Position numbers and translations under genes: made by a program. Below are positions 1 through 8,766 of a stretch of DNA of 64,000 nt, piece by piece. The stretch comes from Gilvimarinus chinensis DSM 19667 (GTDB lineage: Bacteria > Pseudomonadota > Gammaproteobacteria > Pseudomonadales > Cellvibrionaceae), in assembly GCF_000377745.1 (NCBI RefSeq), contig NZ_KB898707.1, positions 306,482 to 370,481 of the forward strand, in the 5' to 3' direction. How positions within the stretch are numbered: position 1 is the stretch's first letter; each line of letters begins with the position of its first letter. Under the pieces are notes generated by a model. It was not told where the DNA came from and did not search any database. It saw nothing but the letters and a program-made list of their open reading frames with translations.

Positions 1-304
1 CGCGAAGGAAGGGCAGGATCGGACCGCCTTTGTCGCCCTTGGAGTCATCGTTGACAATGATATCCAGATTTGGAAATCCGGTGTGGCTGATACAGCCCTC
101 GGGGTCTGTCGTCGTAATTAATTGAGTCAGGCCTGAGTCGGCCGGGAAGGGGATATTGAAATACTTGCTCAAGTTTTGAGCGAAGTCAGTATCAATAAGA
201 AGTGTGCGTTGCCCTAAATCTGCAAAGATTGCAGCTAGGTTCACTGAGATAGAAGTTTTACCGACTCCACCTTTGGTGGAAACTAAAGAATAGACTTTGG
301 CCAT
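1..304 (-). CDS. ParA/MinD-family ATPase, 5' part (runs off the window)
   Basis: Reading leftward from an ATG at 302-304, an open frame of about 101 codons continues to the window edge. It begins MAKVYSLVSTKGGVGKTS, the deviant Walker A motif (KGGVGKTS) of ParA-type ATPases at residues 10-17, followed by LLIDTDFAQN, the A'-like segment with its acidic residue. A GGAGGG ribosome-binding site lies just upstream of the ATG. ParA proteins use ATP-driven dimerisation on DNA or membranes to partition plasmids, chromosomes or protein clusters. The 3' end and any ParB-like partner are outside the window, so chromosomal, plasmid-derived and accessory roles cannot be told apart. Confidence 0.85.
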   Translation of the reverse strand, partial: MAKVYSLVSTKGGVGKTSISVNLAAIFADLGQRTLLIDTDFAQNLSKYFNIPFPADSGLTQLITTTDPEGCISHTGFPNLDIIVNDDSKGDKGGPILPFLR

Positions 305-383
305 AGAGCCCTCCAACCGTTGATTTAACGCAACGATTAAGAACTCATGGTCCAAAGAAGTGGGCTTACTACCACTTAGAAAA

Positions 384-460
384 TGGTAGCTAGGGGCGGA
401 CTTGAACCGCCGACCCCAGCATTATGAGTGCTGTGCTCTAACCAGCTGAGCTACCTAGCC
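384..460 (-). tRNA. tRNA-Met (CAT), elongator
   Basis: The minus strand folds as a 77-nt cloverleaf with encoded CCA at 384-386. The acceptor begins GGCTAGG, the D arm is GCTC/GAGC, the anticodon loop is CTCATAA (anticodon CAT) and the T loop is TTCAAGT. The 5' acceptor and loop sequences resemble elongator tRNA-Met. A tRNA-Ile2 with modified C34 shares this anticodon but usually differs in the stems. It lies between ychF and the ParA gene. Confidence 0.93.
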
Positions 461-478
461 ACATGTCTTGAGGGCGCG

Positions 479-508
479 TATTTTCACCACATGAGGGGTT
501 AAAGTCAA
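479..508 (-). promoter_or_regulatory. Probable sigma-70 promoter of tRNA-Met
   Basis: On the minus strand TTGACT (503-508) is followed after 18 bp by AAAATA (479-484), then by a GC-rich GCGCCC stretch before the tRNA. A GC-rich discriminator is typical of stringently controlled stable-RNA promoters. The -10 is weak and its exact register is uncertain. Confidence 0.5.
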
Positions 509-547
509 GGGTGATTTTGAATTTTTTGTCTTCGCGCCCTGTTTTGC

Positions 548-1639
548 TTAAACGTTGAACCGGAAGTGGACGATGTCGCCGTCTTTGACGATGTAGTCTT
601 TGCCTTCCAGGCGCCATTTGCCGGCGTCTTTGGCGCCTTGCTCGCCGCCGAGTTCAATAAAGTCTTCGTAGCTGACCACTTCGGCACGGATAAAGCCTTT
701 TTCGAAGTCGGTGTGAATTTTACCGGCCGCTTGGGGGGCGGTGGCGCCTACGGGGATGGTCCAGGCGCGCACTTCTTTGACGCCGGCGGTAAAGTAGGTG
801 TGTAAACCTAATAAATCGTAACCGCCGCGAATTACGCGGTTGAGGCCCGGCTCGTCCATACCGAGGGCTTCGAGAAATTCGGTTTTCTCTTCGTCGTCCA
901 ACTCGCTGATTTCCGCTTCAATTTTGTTGCAGATAGGGACCACCACGGCGTTTTCTGCGGCGGCGATAGCGCGCACTTTATCCAGGTGTGGGTTGTCCTC
1001 AAAACCGTCTTCAGCGACGTTGGCAATGTACATGGTGGGCTTGAGGGTCATCAGGCTCAGCTCACGCAACTGCTTTCTTTCGTCGTCGGTTAAATCAAAC
1101 GAGCGCAGCGGTTTGGCTTCGTCCAGGTGCGGCTGAATTTTCTCCAGCAGTGCTTTCATGGCAATGGCGTGTTTGTCCTGGCCTTTGGCGGCTTTGGCAA
1201 AGCGCTGAATGGCTTTTTCCACGGTTTCCAGATCAGCCAGTGCCAGTTCGGTATTGATCACGTCAATGTCCGAAGCGGGGTTAATGGTGCCGTCAACATG
1301 AATCACGTTTTCGTCTTCAAAGCAGCGCACCACGTGGGCAATGGCATCGGTTTCGCGAATATTGGCGAGGAACTTGTTGCCCAGGCCTTCGCCCTTGGAG
1401 GCGCCAGCCACCAAGCCCGCGATGTCCACAAACTCCATGGTGGTGGCAATGACCTTCTCGGGTTTTACGATAGCGGCAATTTTGTCCTGACGGGGGTCGG
1501 GTACGGCAACTACACCAGCGTTAGGCTCAATGGTGCAAAAGGGGAAGTTTTCGGCGCCAATGCCCGCTTTGGTCAGCGCGTTAAACAGGGTGGATTTACC
1601 CACGTTGGGAAGTCCGACAATACCGCAATTAAAGCCCAT
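548..1639 (-). CDS. ychF: YchF GTP/ATP-binding protein (Obg-like ATPase)
   Basis: The product is 363 aa, the usual YchF length. The P-loop GLPNVGKST is at residues 9-17, the switch region contains the [17 protein letters not shown] segment, and the altered G4 motif (NKIEAE instead of NKxD) explains the ATP preference known for this family. A TGS domain fills the C-terminal third, ending in [12 protein letters not shown]. YchF is a cytosolic ribosome-associated P-loop NTPase linked to stress responses and translation fidelity. The usual neighbour pth is not adjacent; the next gene upstream on this strand is ydiJ. Confidence 0.97.
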   Translation of the reverse strand: MGFNCGIVGLPNVGKSTLFNALTKAGIGAENFPFCTIEPNAGVVAVPDPRQDKIAAIVKPEKVIATTMEFVDIAGLVAGASKGEGLGNKFLANIRETDAIAHVVRCFEDENVIHVDGTINPASDIDVINTELALADLETVEKAIQRFAKAAKGQDKHAIAMKALLEKIQPHLDEAKPLRSFDLTDDERKQLRELSLMTLKPTMYIANVAEDGFEDNPHLDKVRAIAAAENAVVVPICNKIEAEISELDDEEKTEFLEALGMDEPGLNRVIRGGYDLLGLHTYFTAGVKEVRAWTIPVGATAPQAAGKIHTDFEKGFIRAEVVSYEDFIELGGEQGAKDAGKWRLEGKDYIVKDGDIVHFRFNV

Positions 1640-1740
1640 GAATCTATCTCTTTACCGAATGTGAAAATAGGCCGGGATTATACATGAATTAGTGGCGAAT
1701 TTATGGTCGATGGGAAGGCATAGGTTATAACGTTTGGTTG

Positions 1741-1806
1741 TGGGGGCTTACGGGAGAGAAGCAGCCCCCAGCCCCTATGCACGGTTAGAGGCGTCCATAG
1801 GGGCTG
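1741..1806. repeat. Overlapping inverted repeats between ydiJ and ychF
   Basis: CAGCCCCTAT (1769-1778) pairs perfectly with ATAGGGGCTG (1797-1806) across an 18-nt loop. A second inverted repeat, TGGGGGCT (1741-1748) with AGCCCCCA (1763-1770), overlaps it, so the two stems are mutually exclusive. They lie directly downstream of the ydiJ stop. There is no T tract, so this is not a standard intrinsic terminator. It could be an mRNA 3'-end stabiliser or an attenuating structure. Confidence 0.5.
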
Positions 1807-1814
1807 GTATAGGC

Positions 1815-4800
1815 TTAGCCTTGGTAGGCTGCCAGTAACACCTGCAGTGGGTGGGGCAGGCGTTGATTCAATAGGCGTTTAACCTGACTGCGGCAGGAGT
1901 AGCCTGTGGCGGTGAGTTTGTCGATGTTGTCGGGGTCGGTTACGACGGATTCCCAGCTCAAGGAAAATATTTTCTTTGAGGTTTCGACATTGTTGCGTTC
2001 ATGCCCGTAGGTACCCGCCATGCCACAGCAGCCGGTGTCGATAACGTTGAGCGTTTGTCCGAGGGCGGCAAACAGCGTTTGCCAATCTTTGATTGACGCG
2101 GCGGCATTTGTTTTTTCCGTGCAATGGGCAAGCAGTTGATAATGACTTTTGCCAAACAGAGCGGTCGAGTTTGTTACGTCTTGGGAGGCCAGCCATTCTT
2201 GAATGAGAGCCACCTTGGGCGATTTATCACCAAGCAGTTTTGTGTATTCGCTGCGGTAGGCGAGCGTCATAGACGGCTCAATACCCACAAGAGGAATGTC
2301 GGTGTCAGCCAGAGCGTTCAGCATGCTCGCGTTATTATTGGCTGCCTTGGCGAAGTTTTTTAAAAAGCCGTGCACATGCAGTGGTTTGCCATTGGGTTTG
2401 AATGGCGCGAGCATGGGGTTAAAGCCTAATATCTGCAGTAACTTGATGGTGTCTAGTACCAGTTGAGTTTCAAAGTAGCTGGTAAAGGCATCCTGTACCA
2501 AGATAACCGTTTTGGCTTTTTGCTCATGGTTTAGTGCCGCAATGTTTTCGGTTGTTGCGTATCGTGCGCCGGCTTTTTGTAGGGCAGTATCGAGACTGAC
2601 ACCGGTTAGCAGTGGGCTGTCGACCATGCCTGTGGTTTTGGCCAGCACTTTTTGCATAAACGCCGGTTTCATGAGGCCGTTATAGAGCCAGGGAACTCGG
2701 GCCAAGGTGGGCATCAGGTATTCCAGCGAGCCAATAAAGTAGTCTTTTAAAGGGCGTAAATAGCGGCTGTAGTACAACTCTAAAAACTTGGCACGAAACT
2801 CTGGCACATCGACTTTAATAGGGCACTGGCCCACGCACGATTTGCAAGCCAGACAACCTTGCATAGCCGTATTCACTTCGTGAGAAAAGTCGTACTCACC
2901 GCGCTTTTTTTGAACACTATGTAAGGCGCGACTGGGCAGGCTGAGGAGAAAACTGCGCTTGCGGATTTTCTGCGTCTCTTCGACGGCATTAACTTGTCGC
3001 TCACTGAGTTGCTTTAGCCATTCTCGCATTAACGACGAGCGACCTTTGGGTGAGTGAATACGTTCGCGGGTCGCTTTCCAGGAGGGGCACATTGCGTCGT
3101 TGGGGTTCCAGTTGTAACACAGGCCATTGCCGTTACAGTGCATGCCTTCGCTGTAACCCTCCCAGACTTGAACGGGAATTTTACGATCTTGTTGACCGCG
3201 TGTACCTACCTTGTCGATGCTCATTAATTCGCTGTTATTGTCGGGCGTGGCGATTTTGCCCGGGTTCAGCTGATTATGGGGGTCAAAAGCTGCTTTTAGT
3301 GCTTGAATTTGTGGGTACAGCTCGCCAAAAAACTGCGGCGCGTATTCCGAGCGCACGCCTTTGCCGTGCTCGCCCCACAACAGGCCGTGATACTTTTGCG
3401 TGAGTGCTACGACTTTATCCGAGATTGTGCGAATCAGCTTTTCTTGCTCGGGGTCTTTCATGTCAATGGCCGGACGTACGTGCAAAACCCCGGCGTCCAC
3501 ATGGCCGAACATGCCGTACTGTAAGTTGTGGCTATCCAGTAGCTCGCGAAACTCAAAAATAAAATCGGCCAGGTTTTCCGGTGGCACCGCGGTATCTTCT
3601 ACAAATGGAATAGGGCGAGCCTCACCCTTAGCATTACCAAGAAGCCCGACGGCTTTTTTTCGCATGCCCCATATCTTATTAACCGAGTCGTGCCCCATGG
3701 CGATGGTGTAGCCGATGCGTCCTGTGTTGTCCTTGTCGGCTTGGCTCATAGCATCAAGGGAATCGGTGAGCCGTTGAATGCCTGCTTCAAGCGCTTGCTG
3801 CGAGTCGGCAGTGTATTCTACGAGGTTAATACCTTTAATTTCCTGTCCGGGTACTGGCGGAAAAAACTCACTAACGCTGTGCCAGACAATATCGTTCATA
3901 GCCAGGTTTAATACTTTGGAGTCTACCGTCTCAATGGATGTGGGGCCGGCTTTCATTAGCTCTGTAGCATCGCGTAACGCGGCGTTAAAGTCGCGGTAGT
4001 TCACGTTAACAAGCGCAGCTACTTTAGGAATAGGCAGCACATTCAGCTTGGCTTCGGCAATGAAACCTAAGGTGCCTTCGCTGCCGCACAAAACACTGTT
4101 TAAATTAAACTCGTTTTTATCGGTGCGCACATGGGCCAGGTCGTAACCCGTAAGACAGCGGTTTAACTTTGGGAACTTGGTGGCGATTAGATCGCGGTGG
4201 CCACGCTCAATATCATCTAGCGCTCGGTACACTTCACCGATGCGTCCGGGTTGTTCACGCAGCTTGGCTAAATCGCTCTCGTCAACGGGTTCAGAATCGC
4301 AAATGCTGCCATCCAGAAGAACGGTTTTAAGGGTGAGTACATGGTCTCGAGTTTTACCGTAAAGGCACGAGCCCTGGCCCGAGGCGTCGGTGTTGATCAT
4401 TCCGCCGATGGTTGCTCGGTTACTGGTGGATAGTTCAGGCGCAAAGAATAAACCGTAAGGCTTCAGAGCGGCATTTAATTGATCTTTAACCACCCCGGTT
4501 TGTACGCGAACCCAGCGCTGTTCGGGATTGATTTCCAGAATTTGATTCATATACCGCGAGATATCCACCACCAAACCGTCGGTGAGGGACTGGCCGTTGG
4601 TGCCGGTGCCCCCGCCGCGTGGGCTGAGCACCACCTGACGGAACTCTTCACGCTGGGACAGCTGGGCAATCAGCACCAAGTCGTCGATATGGCGCGGGTA
4701 AACCACCCCTTGGGGCAGCACCTGATAAATCGAATTATCCGTGGATAACACCGTGCGGTTGGCGTAATCGGGGTTGAGATCGCCGGCAAATCCTTGATTT

Positions 4801-4868
4801 TTAAGGGTTTCGATAAACGTTAAATAAACTGTCTGAACCGGTGAGGTTTCGCGTATACGGGGGATCAT
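1815..4868 (-). CDS. ydiJ: YdiJ-type FAD-linked oxidase with Fe-S domain
   Basis: Starting at MIPRIRET the product is 1017 aa and closely follows the E. coli YdiJ pattern, reported to oxidise D-2-hydroxy acids such as D-2-hydroxyglutarate. The N-terminal half is a PCMH-type FAD domain (RGGGTGTNGQSL; STSNRATIGGMINTDASGQG). The middle carries the FAD-oxidase C domain (HVDAGVLHVRP, LWGEHGKGVRSEY). A Cys-rich segment (CNGNGLC, then CLACKSCVGQCP) supplies Fe-S ligands, and the C-terminus has the CCG-type motif GCCGMAGTYGHE. The frame stays open upstream to 4919, but homologues begin at MIP, so the ATG at 4866-4868 is preferred. No obvious strong ribosome-binding site precedes either start. Confidence 0.93.
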   Translation of the reverse strand: MIPRIRETSPVQTVYLTFIETLKNQGFAGDLNPDYANRTVLSTDNSIYQVLPQGVVYPRHIDDLVLIAQLSQREEFRQVVLSPRGGGTGTNGQSLTDGLVVDISRYMNQILEINPEQRWVRVQTGVVKDQLNAALKPYGLFFAPELSTSNRATIGGMINTDASGQGSCLYGKTRDHVLTLKTVLLDGSICDSEPVDESDLAKLREQPGRIGEVYRALDDIERGHRDLIATKFPKLNRCLTGYDLAHVRTDKNEFNLNSVLCGSEGTLGFIAEAKLNVLPIPKVAALVNVNYRDFNAALRDATELMKAGPTSIETVDSKVLNLAMNDIVWHSVSEFFPPVPGQEIKGINLVEYTADSQQALEAGIQRLTDSLDAMSQADKDNTGRIGYTIAMGHDSVNKIWGMRKKAVGLLGNAKGEARPIPFVEDTAVPPENLADFIFEFRELLDSHNLQYGMFGHVDAGVLHVRPAIDMKDPEQEKLIRTISDKVVALTQKYHGLLWGEHGKGVRSEYAPQFFGELYPQIQALKAAFDPHNQLNPGKIATPDNNSELMSIDKVGTRGQQDRKIPVQVWEGYSEGMHCNGNGLCYNWNPNDAMCPSWKATRERIHSPKGRSSLMREWLKQLSERQVNAVEETQKIRKRSFLLSLPSRALHSVQKKRGEYDFSHEVNTAMQGCLACKSCVGQCPIKVDVPEFRAKFLELYYSRYLRPLKDYFIGSLEYLMPTLARVPWLYNGLMKPAFMQKVLAKTTGMVDSPLLTGVSLDTALQKAGARYATTENIAALNHEQKAKTVILVQDAFTSYFETQLVLDTIKLLQILGFNPMLAPFKPNGKPLHVHGFLKNFAKAANNNASMLNALADTDIPLVGIEPSMTLAYRSEYTKLLGDKSPKVALIQEWLASQDVTNSTALFGKSHYQLLAHCTEKTNAAASIKDWQTLFAALGQTLNVIDTGCCGMAGTYGHERNNVETSKKIFSLSWESVVTDPDNIDKLTATGYSCRSQVKRLLNQRLPHPLQVLLAAYQG

Positions 4869-4985
4869 AGGCCACTGGGACTGCTGGAAGAATGAAACGG
4901 CGTATTTTACTGGCTCCAACTTACAAGAGCCAGTAAAGAGTACGTGCCGTCAGTGGCCGTGGATGTGCATCACTGAAATGAATCA

Positions 4986-6644
4986 CTAAAAAACCGGATG
5001 AATAATGATGGTGGAGGGGTATTCCGGCGACAATTCATTGAATACGTCGGCTTGCCCATTGACGCTAGGGCTCTGCCCAGTATCGACATCGCCTAGCCCA
5101 GACCATAGCCGATAAGTAAAGGTGGCAAAGGCGTCAAAGGTTCCGAAGGTAAAGTTGAAGTCACTGTATTGGCTGACGCCGGGCGTAAAGCAGAAGTCGG
5201 GGTTGGTGGTGGTAAACGGAAGGGAAACCGGGTTGCCATCCTGTGAAAGGGTGCCACTTTTGCCCCCATCCAGAGTGAAATTAGTCATTATAAAGACCGG
5301 TTGGCTCAATCCTCGGTAGGACTGCCCCACTAAGCTGATTGGCACACAGGCCGAATTTTCATTGCCGACGATCTCTAAGTTTTCGCCGGTAGGTTCGTTA
5401 TCCCACACCGGAGAAATCGACAGGCTTAGATTTTGCGCTGCGGTGGTAAGTCCCGCACTGTCACTTAAGGTGATGGCAAGTTCCAGTTCGCCCCAGTGGT
5501 GAGGGTTGAGTTTGAATTCCAGCGCGCCACTGGCGCTAATACCAATATCACCGTTGTAGAAAATATCCGACGCGCTAATGTTTAGATTACGGTTAGCGTC
5601 AGCCCGGGTGCCGTTGATAACCGTCACATTAAAGTAGGGTGTTTGATCGGCATCGCCGTCGCCAGTACTGTAAAAGCTCACCACATTTGGTATGGACACT
5701 TGGGTGAAGTTTGCCCCGCCGGGTGCCGAGTCAAAGTCAGCACCGGTTTTCTGCGTCCCCAAATCTTGCCCGTCATCTTCCAGCACTGAAATACTATAAG
5801 TACTTAAACCAAAATAGGGTGCATCGTTTACCGGGGTGATACTTAGCTCAAAGCTCTGGCTGCTCGAGTTACCGCTAGAATCGACCGCAGTAATGGTCAG
5901 GTTGGCGGTGCCCCAGGCGTTGTCTGCCCCAGTAAAGAAAAGTGAGCCATTGTCATCAATGGCAGGCTGCGAGGAAAATAGCGTAGGGTTGTCGATTGAG
6001 GTGATCGATAAACTGACTGTTTCATCAGCCTCTGAAGCGTGGCCGGGCGAGATGTCACTAATCCAGGCGTAAAGAGTTTGTGGCCCGGAGTCTTCAGCCA
6101 CAGTGATGGGGGCCCCTAAAGTGAATTGAGGGGGGAAATCGCTGCAGCTGAGTAGCTCAATGGTTTCATTGGCGGCCAGTAACGTACCGGCGATAGCGCT
6201 TCCCTCCCATACATCTTCGGGGCAGGGCAAAGAGTAGCTTTTTATCTGAATCGTAGAAAGACACTGATTGGTTAACCTGGCTTGAAGCTCGTTATCGTAG
6301 TGGATGGTCTCGGTGCCGTCAGTGCAGGCGGGGCTGTCGCTGGATACGAAAAAATCAAGGACGGTGGCTTGCAGGCTGGGTTGGAACTTTATGCCTGCAC
6401 CCAGCAGAAACAGCATTATCAACATGCCCATGCTTTTTCTGGACTTAAATTGTTTAAACGCAACCGTTAATATCAGCACCGTTAAAAGTACAAAGCTGAT
6501 AGTGGAGGTGGCGGGCAGAGTGGTGGCGTTGGTGCTGAGGCTGCCAACAATTACCGAGCCGCCACTCTGAGCCCATATAGGGGCCGCCGTTAGGGAGCAA
6601 AATGCAGCAGTGGCGATGCAGAGGTTTTTTTTAGTCGAAAGCAT
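4986..6644 (-). CDS. Secreted protein with internal sorting-like segment and cadherin-like repeats
   Basis: From the ATG at 6642-6644 the product is 552 aa and begins with a signal peptide ending near APIWAQ (residue 26). Residues 43-70 look like a PEP-CTERM/IPTL-type sorting signal: LPATSTIS, a hydrophobic stretch, then basic KQFKSRK. It sits near the N-terminus rather than at the C-terminus. A second hydrophobic stretch (72-84) follows. The rest is an extracellular region containing at least one cadherin-like repeat with the linker ITPVNDAPYF. This layout matches what is annotated as midcut-by-XrtH proteins, in which an exosortase-like enzyme is proposed to cut in the middle. No exosortase gene is in the window. 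The frame is open upstream to 6764, but that N-terminus lacks a signal peptide. Confidence 0.65.
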   Translation of the reverse strand: MLSTKKNLCIATAAFCSLTAAPIWAQSGGSVIVGSLSTNATTLPATSTISFVLLTVLILTVAFKQFKSRKSMGMLIMLFLLGAGIKFQPSLQATVLDFFVSSDSPACTDGTETIHYDNELQARLTNQCLSTIQIKSYSLPCPEDVWEGSAIAGTLLAANETIELLSCSDFPPQFTLGAPITVAEDSGPQTLYAWISDISPGHASEADETVSLSITSIDNPTLFSSQPAIDDNGSLFFTGADNAWGTANLTITAVDSSGNSSSQSFELSITPVNDAPYFGLSTYSISVLEDDGQDLGTQKTGADFDSAPGGANFTQVSIPNVVSFYSTGDGDADQTPYFNVTVINGTRADANRNLNISASDIFYNGDIGISASGALEFKLNPHHWGELELAITLSDSAGLTTAAQNLSLSISPVWDNEPTGENLEIVGNENSACVPISLVGQSYRGLSQPVFIMTNFTLDGGKSGTLSQDGNPVSLPFTTTNPDFCFTPGVSQYSDFNFTFGTFDAFATFTYRLWSGLGDVDTGQSPSVNGQADVFNELSPEYPSTIIIHPVF

Positions 6645-7051
6645 AGGTTTTTGGCGAGTGATGACTTTGGCTTTAAGTGTACGAAGCTTTTGAGGTTGCC
6701 TGACTAACCTAATTAGAGGGGGGCTCCCCCCCTGGCAAGGGCGGCGAAATTCTGATGCTGCCATTTTTAAAATTCAGGTTGCTTTAACGAGTATTCAGCC
6801 GGTGTGAAAGTTGAAATCGCTATAATGACTGCACGTTATGGGCTGGCGAAGGATAATGTTCGTTAGCCGTATTCTGTTAGTGTGCAAGAGGTTTTCGTTG
6901 AAGCTCTGGCTCTGTTATGGCACAAATACTCTTACGCGATGGAATGAATAAAATGCCTATAAATTGCAGCTCCCTTCAATGAGAAAATTACCGGTGAGGG
7001 CTTTAATTGCGCCCGTTTAAGGTGTGTTTCATCAGGCTTGGATTGTTTTTA
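6645..7051. other. Divergent intergenic region, 407 bp
   Basis: This separates the minus-strand secreted protein from the plus-strand Omp85-like gene, so it should hold both promoters. A G/C hairpin (GGGGGG at 6718-6723, CCCCCC at 6726-6731) lies in the probable 5' leader of the minus-strand gene. A TATAAT hexamer occurs at 6821-6826 on the plus strand, but no good -35 sits at the right distance. No credible gene was seen. Confidence 0.5.
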
Positions 7052-8212
7052 ATGTCTGTAAAATGTTGGCAAATATACCCGCTGATTGCGTTTCTGTGTG
7101 TAAGCCTTGTTTCGCACGCCGAACCAATCAGGGAGGTTCCTCTGCCGGCAGATCAGGCGGTTGATAACATAGAAACAGCCAAGCTCAGCGGAAATCCGGC
7201 TGCCTCTGTCTTTTCCCGTTGGCCAGATGACTTGATCTTGGCACCTGTGCCCGGCCGCTCGTCAGAGCTGGGGTGGACCCTTACCTTAGGGGCGGGCTAC
7301 TTTTTACCCCAAAAGAATATTTCTAACCCAAACTCTCTGGTGGGAGTAATGGCTATGGCTTCAGAGAATGAGAGCCATGCTGTGGGTGTGGGTGGCAGTT
7401 TTCATTTGTTGAACGACCGTTTGCGTCTGGTGATGCTGCTGGGGGATTTAACGTTCAACTATCGCTTTTGGGGTATCGGTAATAGCGCCGGTGAAAGTGG
7501 CAAGTATTTGAATGTCAGTCAAACCGGGCAAATCCTGTACAGCATGGCTATGTGGGAGTGGTTTGACAGCGTATACGCTGGCGTTGGCGTGATAGGTGGT
7601 ACCTCTGAGGTCAGTTTGCGCGGCCAGCAGACCACTGCTTTTGATTTGCCGGACCCGACGATCAGCCTTGACTTGGGGGCGTTAGAGCTGCCGCTTAAGT
7701 ACGACAGCCGTGATGATGTAAATTTCCCTCGCGAGGGTATCTTGGGCGAGGCCAGCGTCTACTTGTACCGCGATTGGCTGGGGTCAGATTTTACTACCGA
7801 TATTTTTAAGTTAGACGGCAATGTGTACCTGCCCGCGCGAACTGGTGATGTGTTGGCCTTGCGGGCTATGTACCGCAGCGCCAGTGGCGACGCACCTTTC
7901 TTTTTACTCAGCTCGTTTGGTGGCAAAACCGATTTGCGCGGTTACGATACCGGCCGCTACCGCGACAGCGATATGTACGCGTTACAAGGTGAATACCGTT
8001 GGCGGGCAAGCGACAAATGGGTGTTAACGGGTTTTGCCGGAGTGGGTGAAGTGGCCGACTCTCCGAAAGAATTTTTCAGCAATTATTTGCCCGCCGCTGG
8101 GGTGGGGGCGCGCTTTATGTTGTCCCGTAAACACCAGGTGAGTTTATCCGCCGACTGGGCCGTAGGGAAAAACGGCTCAGAGTTCTACTTTGGTGTCGGG
8201 GAGGCGTTTTAA
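7052..8212 (+). CDS. Omp85/surface-antigen (BamA/TamA-like) outer-membrane beta-barrel protein
   Basis: The product from the ATG at 7052 is 386 aa with a signal peptide (MSVKCWQIYPLIAFLCVS, cleavage near SHA-EP). An in-frame TTG at 7007 exists but would bury the signal. The body alternates short beta strands and ends in a C-terminal Phe, as expected for a beta barrel. The stretch LRGYDTGRYRDSDMYALQ matches the L6 loop/VRGY-like motif of bacterial surface antigen domains (Omp85 superfamily). There is no obvious POTRA array; the N-terminal 60 residues are too short for one, so it is a barrel-only family member. The exact role is unknown. It stands alone and converges with the MAPEG gene, the two ends overlapping by 4 nt. 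Confidence 0.75.
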   Translation: MSVKCWQIYPLIAFLCVSLVSHAEPIREVPLPADQAVDNIETAKLSGNPAASVFSRWPDDLILAPVPGRSSELGWTLTLGAGYFLPQKNISNPNSLVGVMAMASENESHAVGVGGSFHLLNDRLRLVMLLGDLTFNYRFWGIGNSAGESGKYLNVSQTGQILYSMAMWEWFDSVYAGVGVIGGTSEVSLRGQQTTAFDLPDPTISLDLGALELPLKYDSRDDVNFPREGILGEASVYLYRDWLGSDFTTDIFKLDGNVYLPARTGDVLALRAMYRSASGDAPFFLLSSFGGKTDLRGYDTGRYRDSDMYALQGEYRWRASDKWVLTGFAGVGEVADSPKEFFSNYLPAAGVGARFMLSRKHQVSLSADWAVGKNGSEFYFGVGEAF

Positions 8213-8622
8213 ACAGCGGTATACGCAAATACCAGCAGTCCCCACATCGCCAGCAAAAATAGATTACTAAGCAAAAAAGCGCGCATGCGCCATAACACCT
8301 TATTGCCGCTTAAGTGAACGATGGCCTGCAATATTCTCGAAATCACGTACAGCCAGGCCAGGGCAATCATGGTAGTGCCTGTGGCGTTAATGGCCATCGC
8401 CGCCAGGCAGGCCGCGTAAAACAGCGGCGGTATTTCGAGCAAATTGTGGTAACAGCGTTGTGCTAGCACCATGCGCTCGGGCAGCTGGTCGGCGGGCAGG
8501 TTATAGGTTTTAAAGTAGCTTAACGGTACCTGCCGGTTTTTTACGGCGCTGATTCTCGCGCCCAGCATGGCAAAGGCGACGGCGAAGGTGAGTAAAACCA
8601 TAGCGGCCATTGGGTAGATCAT
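8209..8622 (-). CDS. MAPEG-family membrane protein
   Basis: The product of 137 aa has about four transmembrane segments and the MAPEG signature region [20 protein letters not shown] around residues 50-70 (ERxxxAxxNxxE-like). The start at 8622 is fixed by a near-perfect AGGAGGT ribosome-binding site; the frame extends upstream to 8688 without one. MAPEG proteins include microsomal glutathione transferases, but many bacterial members, this one included, have no assigned substrate. It is convergent with the Omp85-like gene and divergent from fabV. Confidence 0.8.
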   Translation of the reverse strand: MIYPMAAMVLLTFAVAFAMLGARISAVKNRQVPLSYFKTYNLPADQLPERMVLAQRCYHNLLEIPPLFYAACLAAMAINATGTTMIALAWLYVISRILQAIVHLSGNKVLWRMRAFLLSNLFLLAMWGLLVFAYTAV

Positions 8623-8665
8623 ACAACCTCCTTGCTGATCAAAAAGTGCGCGGATTGGGGCGGTA

Positions 8666-8694
8666 CTGTTAATCGGCGCTTGGAGCACTATAAT
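8666..8694 (+). promoter_or_regulatory. Candidate promoter of fabV
   Basis: A perfect TATAAT at 8689-8694 lies 17 bp after a weak -35-like CTGTTA (8666-8671). It is about 70 bp upstream of the fabV start, in the divergent gap between fabV and the MAPEG gene. The assignment rests mainly on the -10. Confidence 0.4.
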
Positions 8695-8766
8695 AGCCCC
8701 CTTTTACGGCCCGCAACCTGCGCTGCAACAGCCTGCGGAGAATTCCAGACCAACAGGATGAAGAAT

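Noticed and set aside
469-540. Inverted repeat GGGCGCG (about 472-478) and CGCGCCC (about 533-539) around the tRNA-Met promoter.
   Set aside because: The arms are some 55 bp apart; the left copy is explained by the promoter discriminator, and no T tract follows.
8632-8766. Longer fabV frame starting at 8632.
   Set aside because: FabV homology starts at MIIKPK (8767); the longer frame would cross the promoter-like TATAAT.
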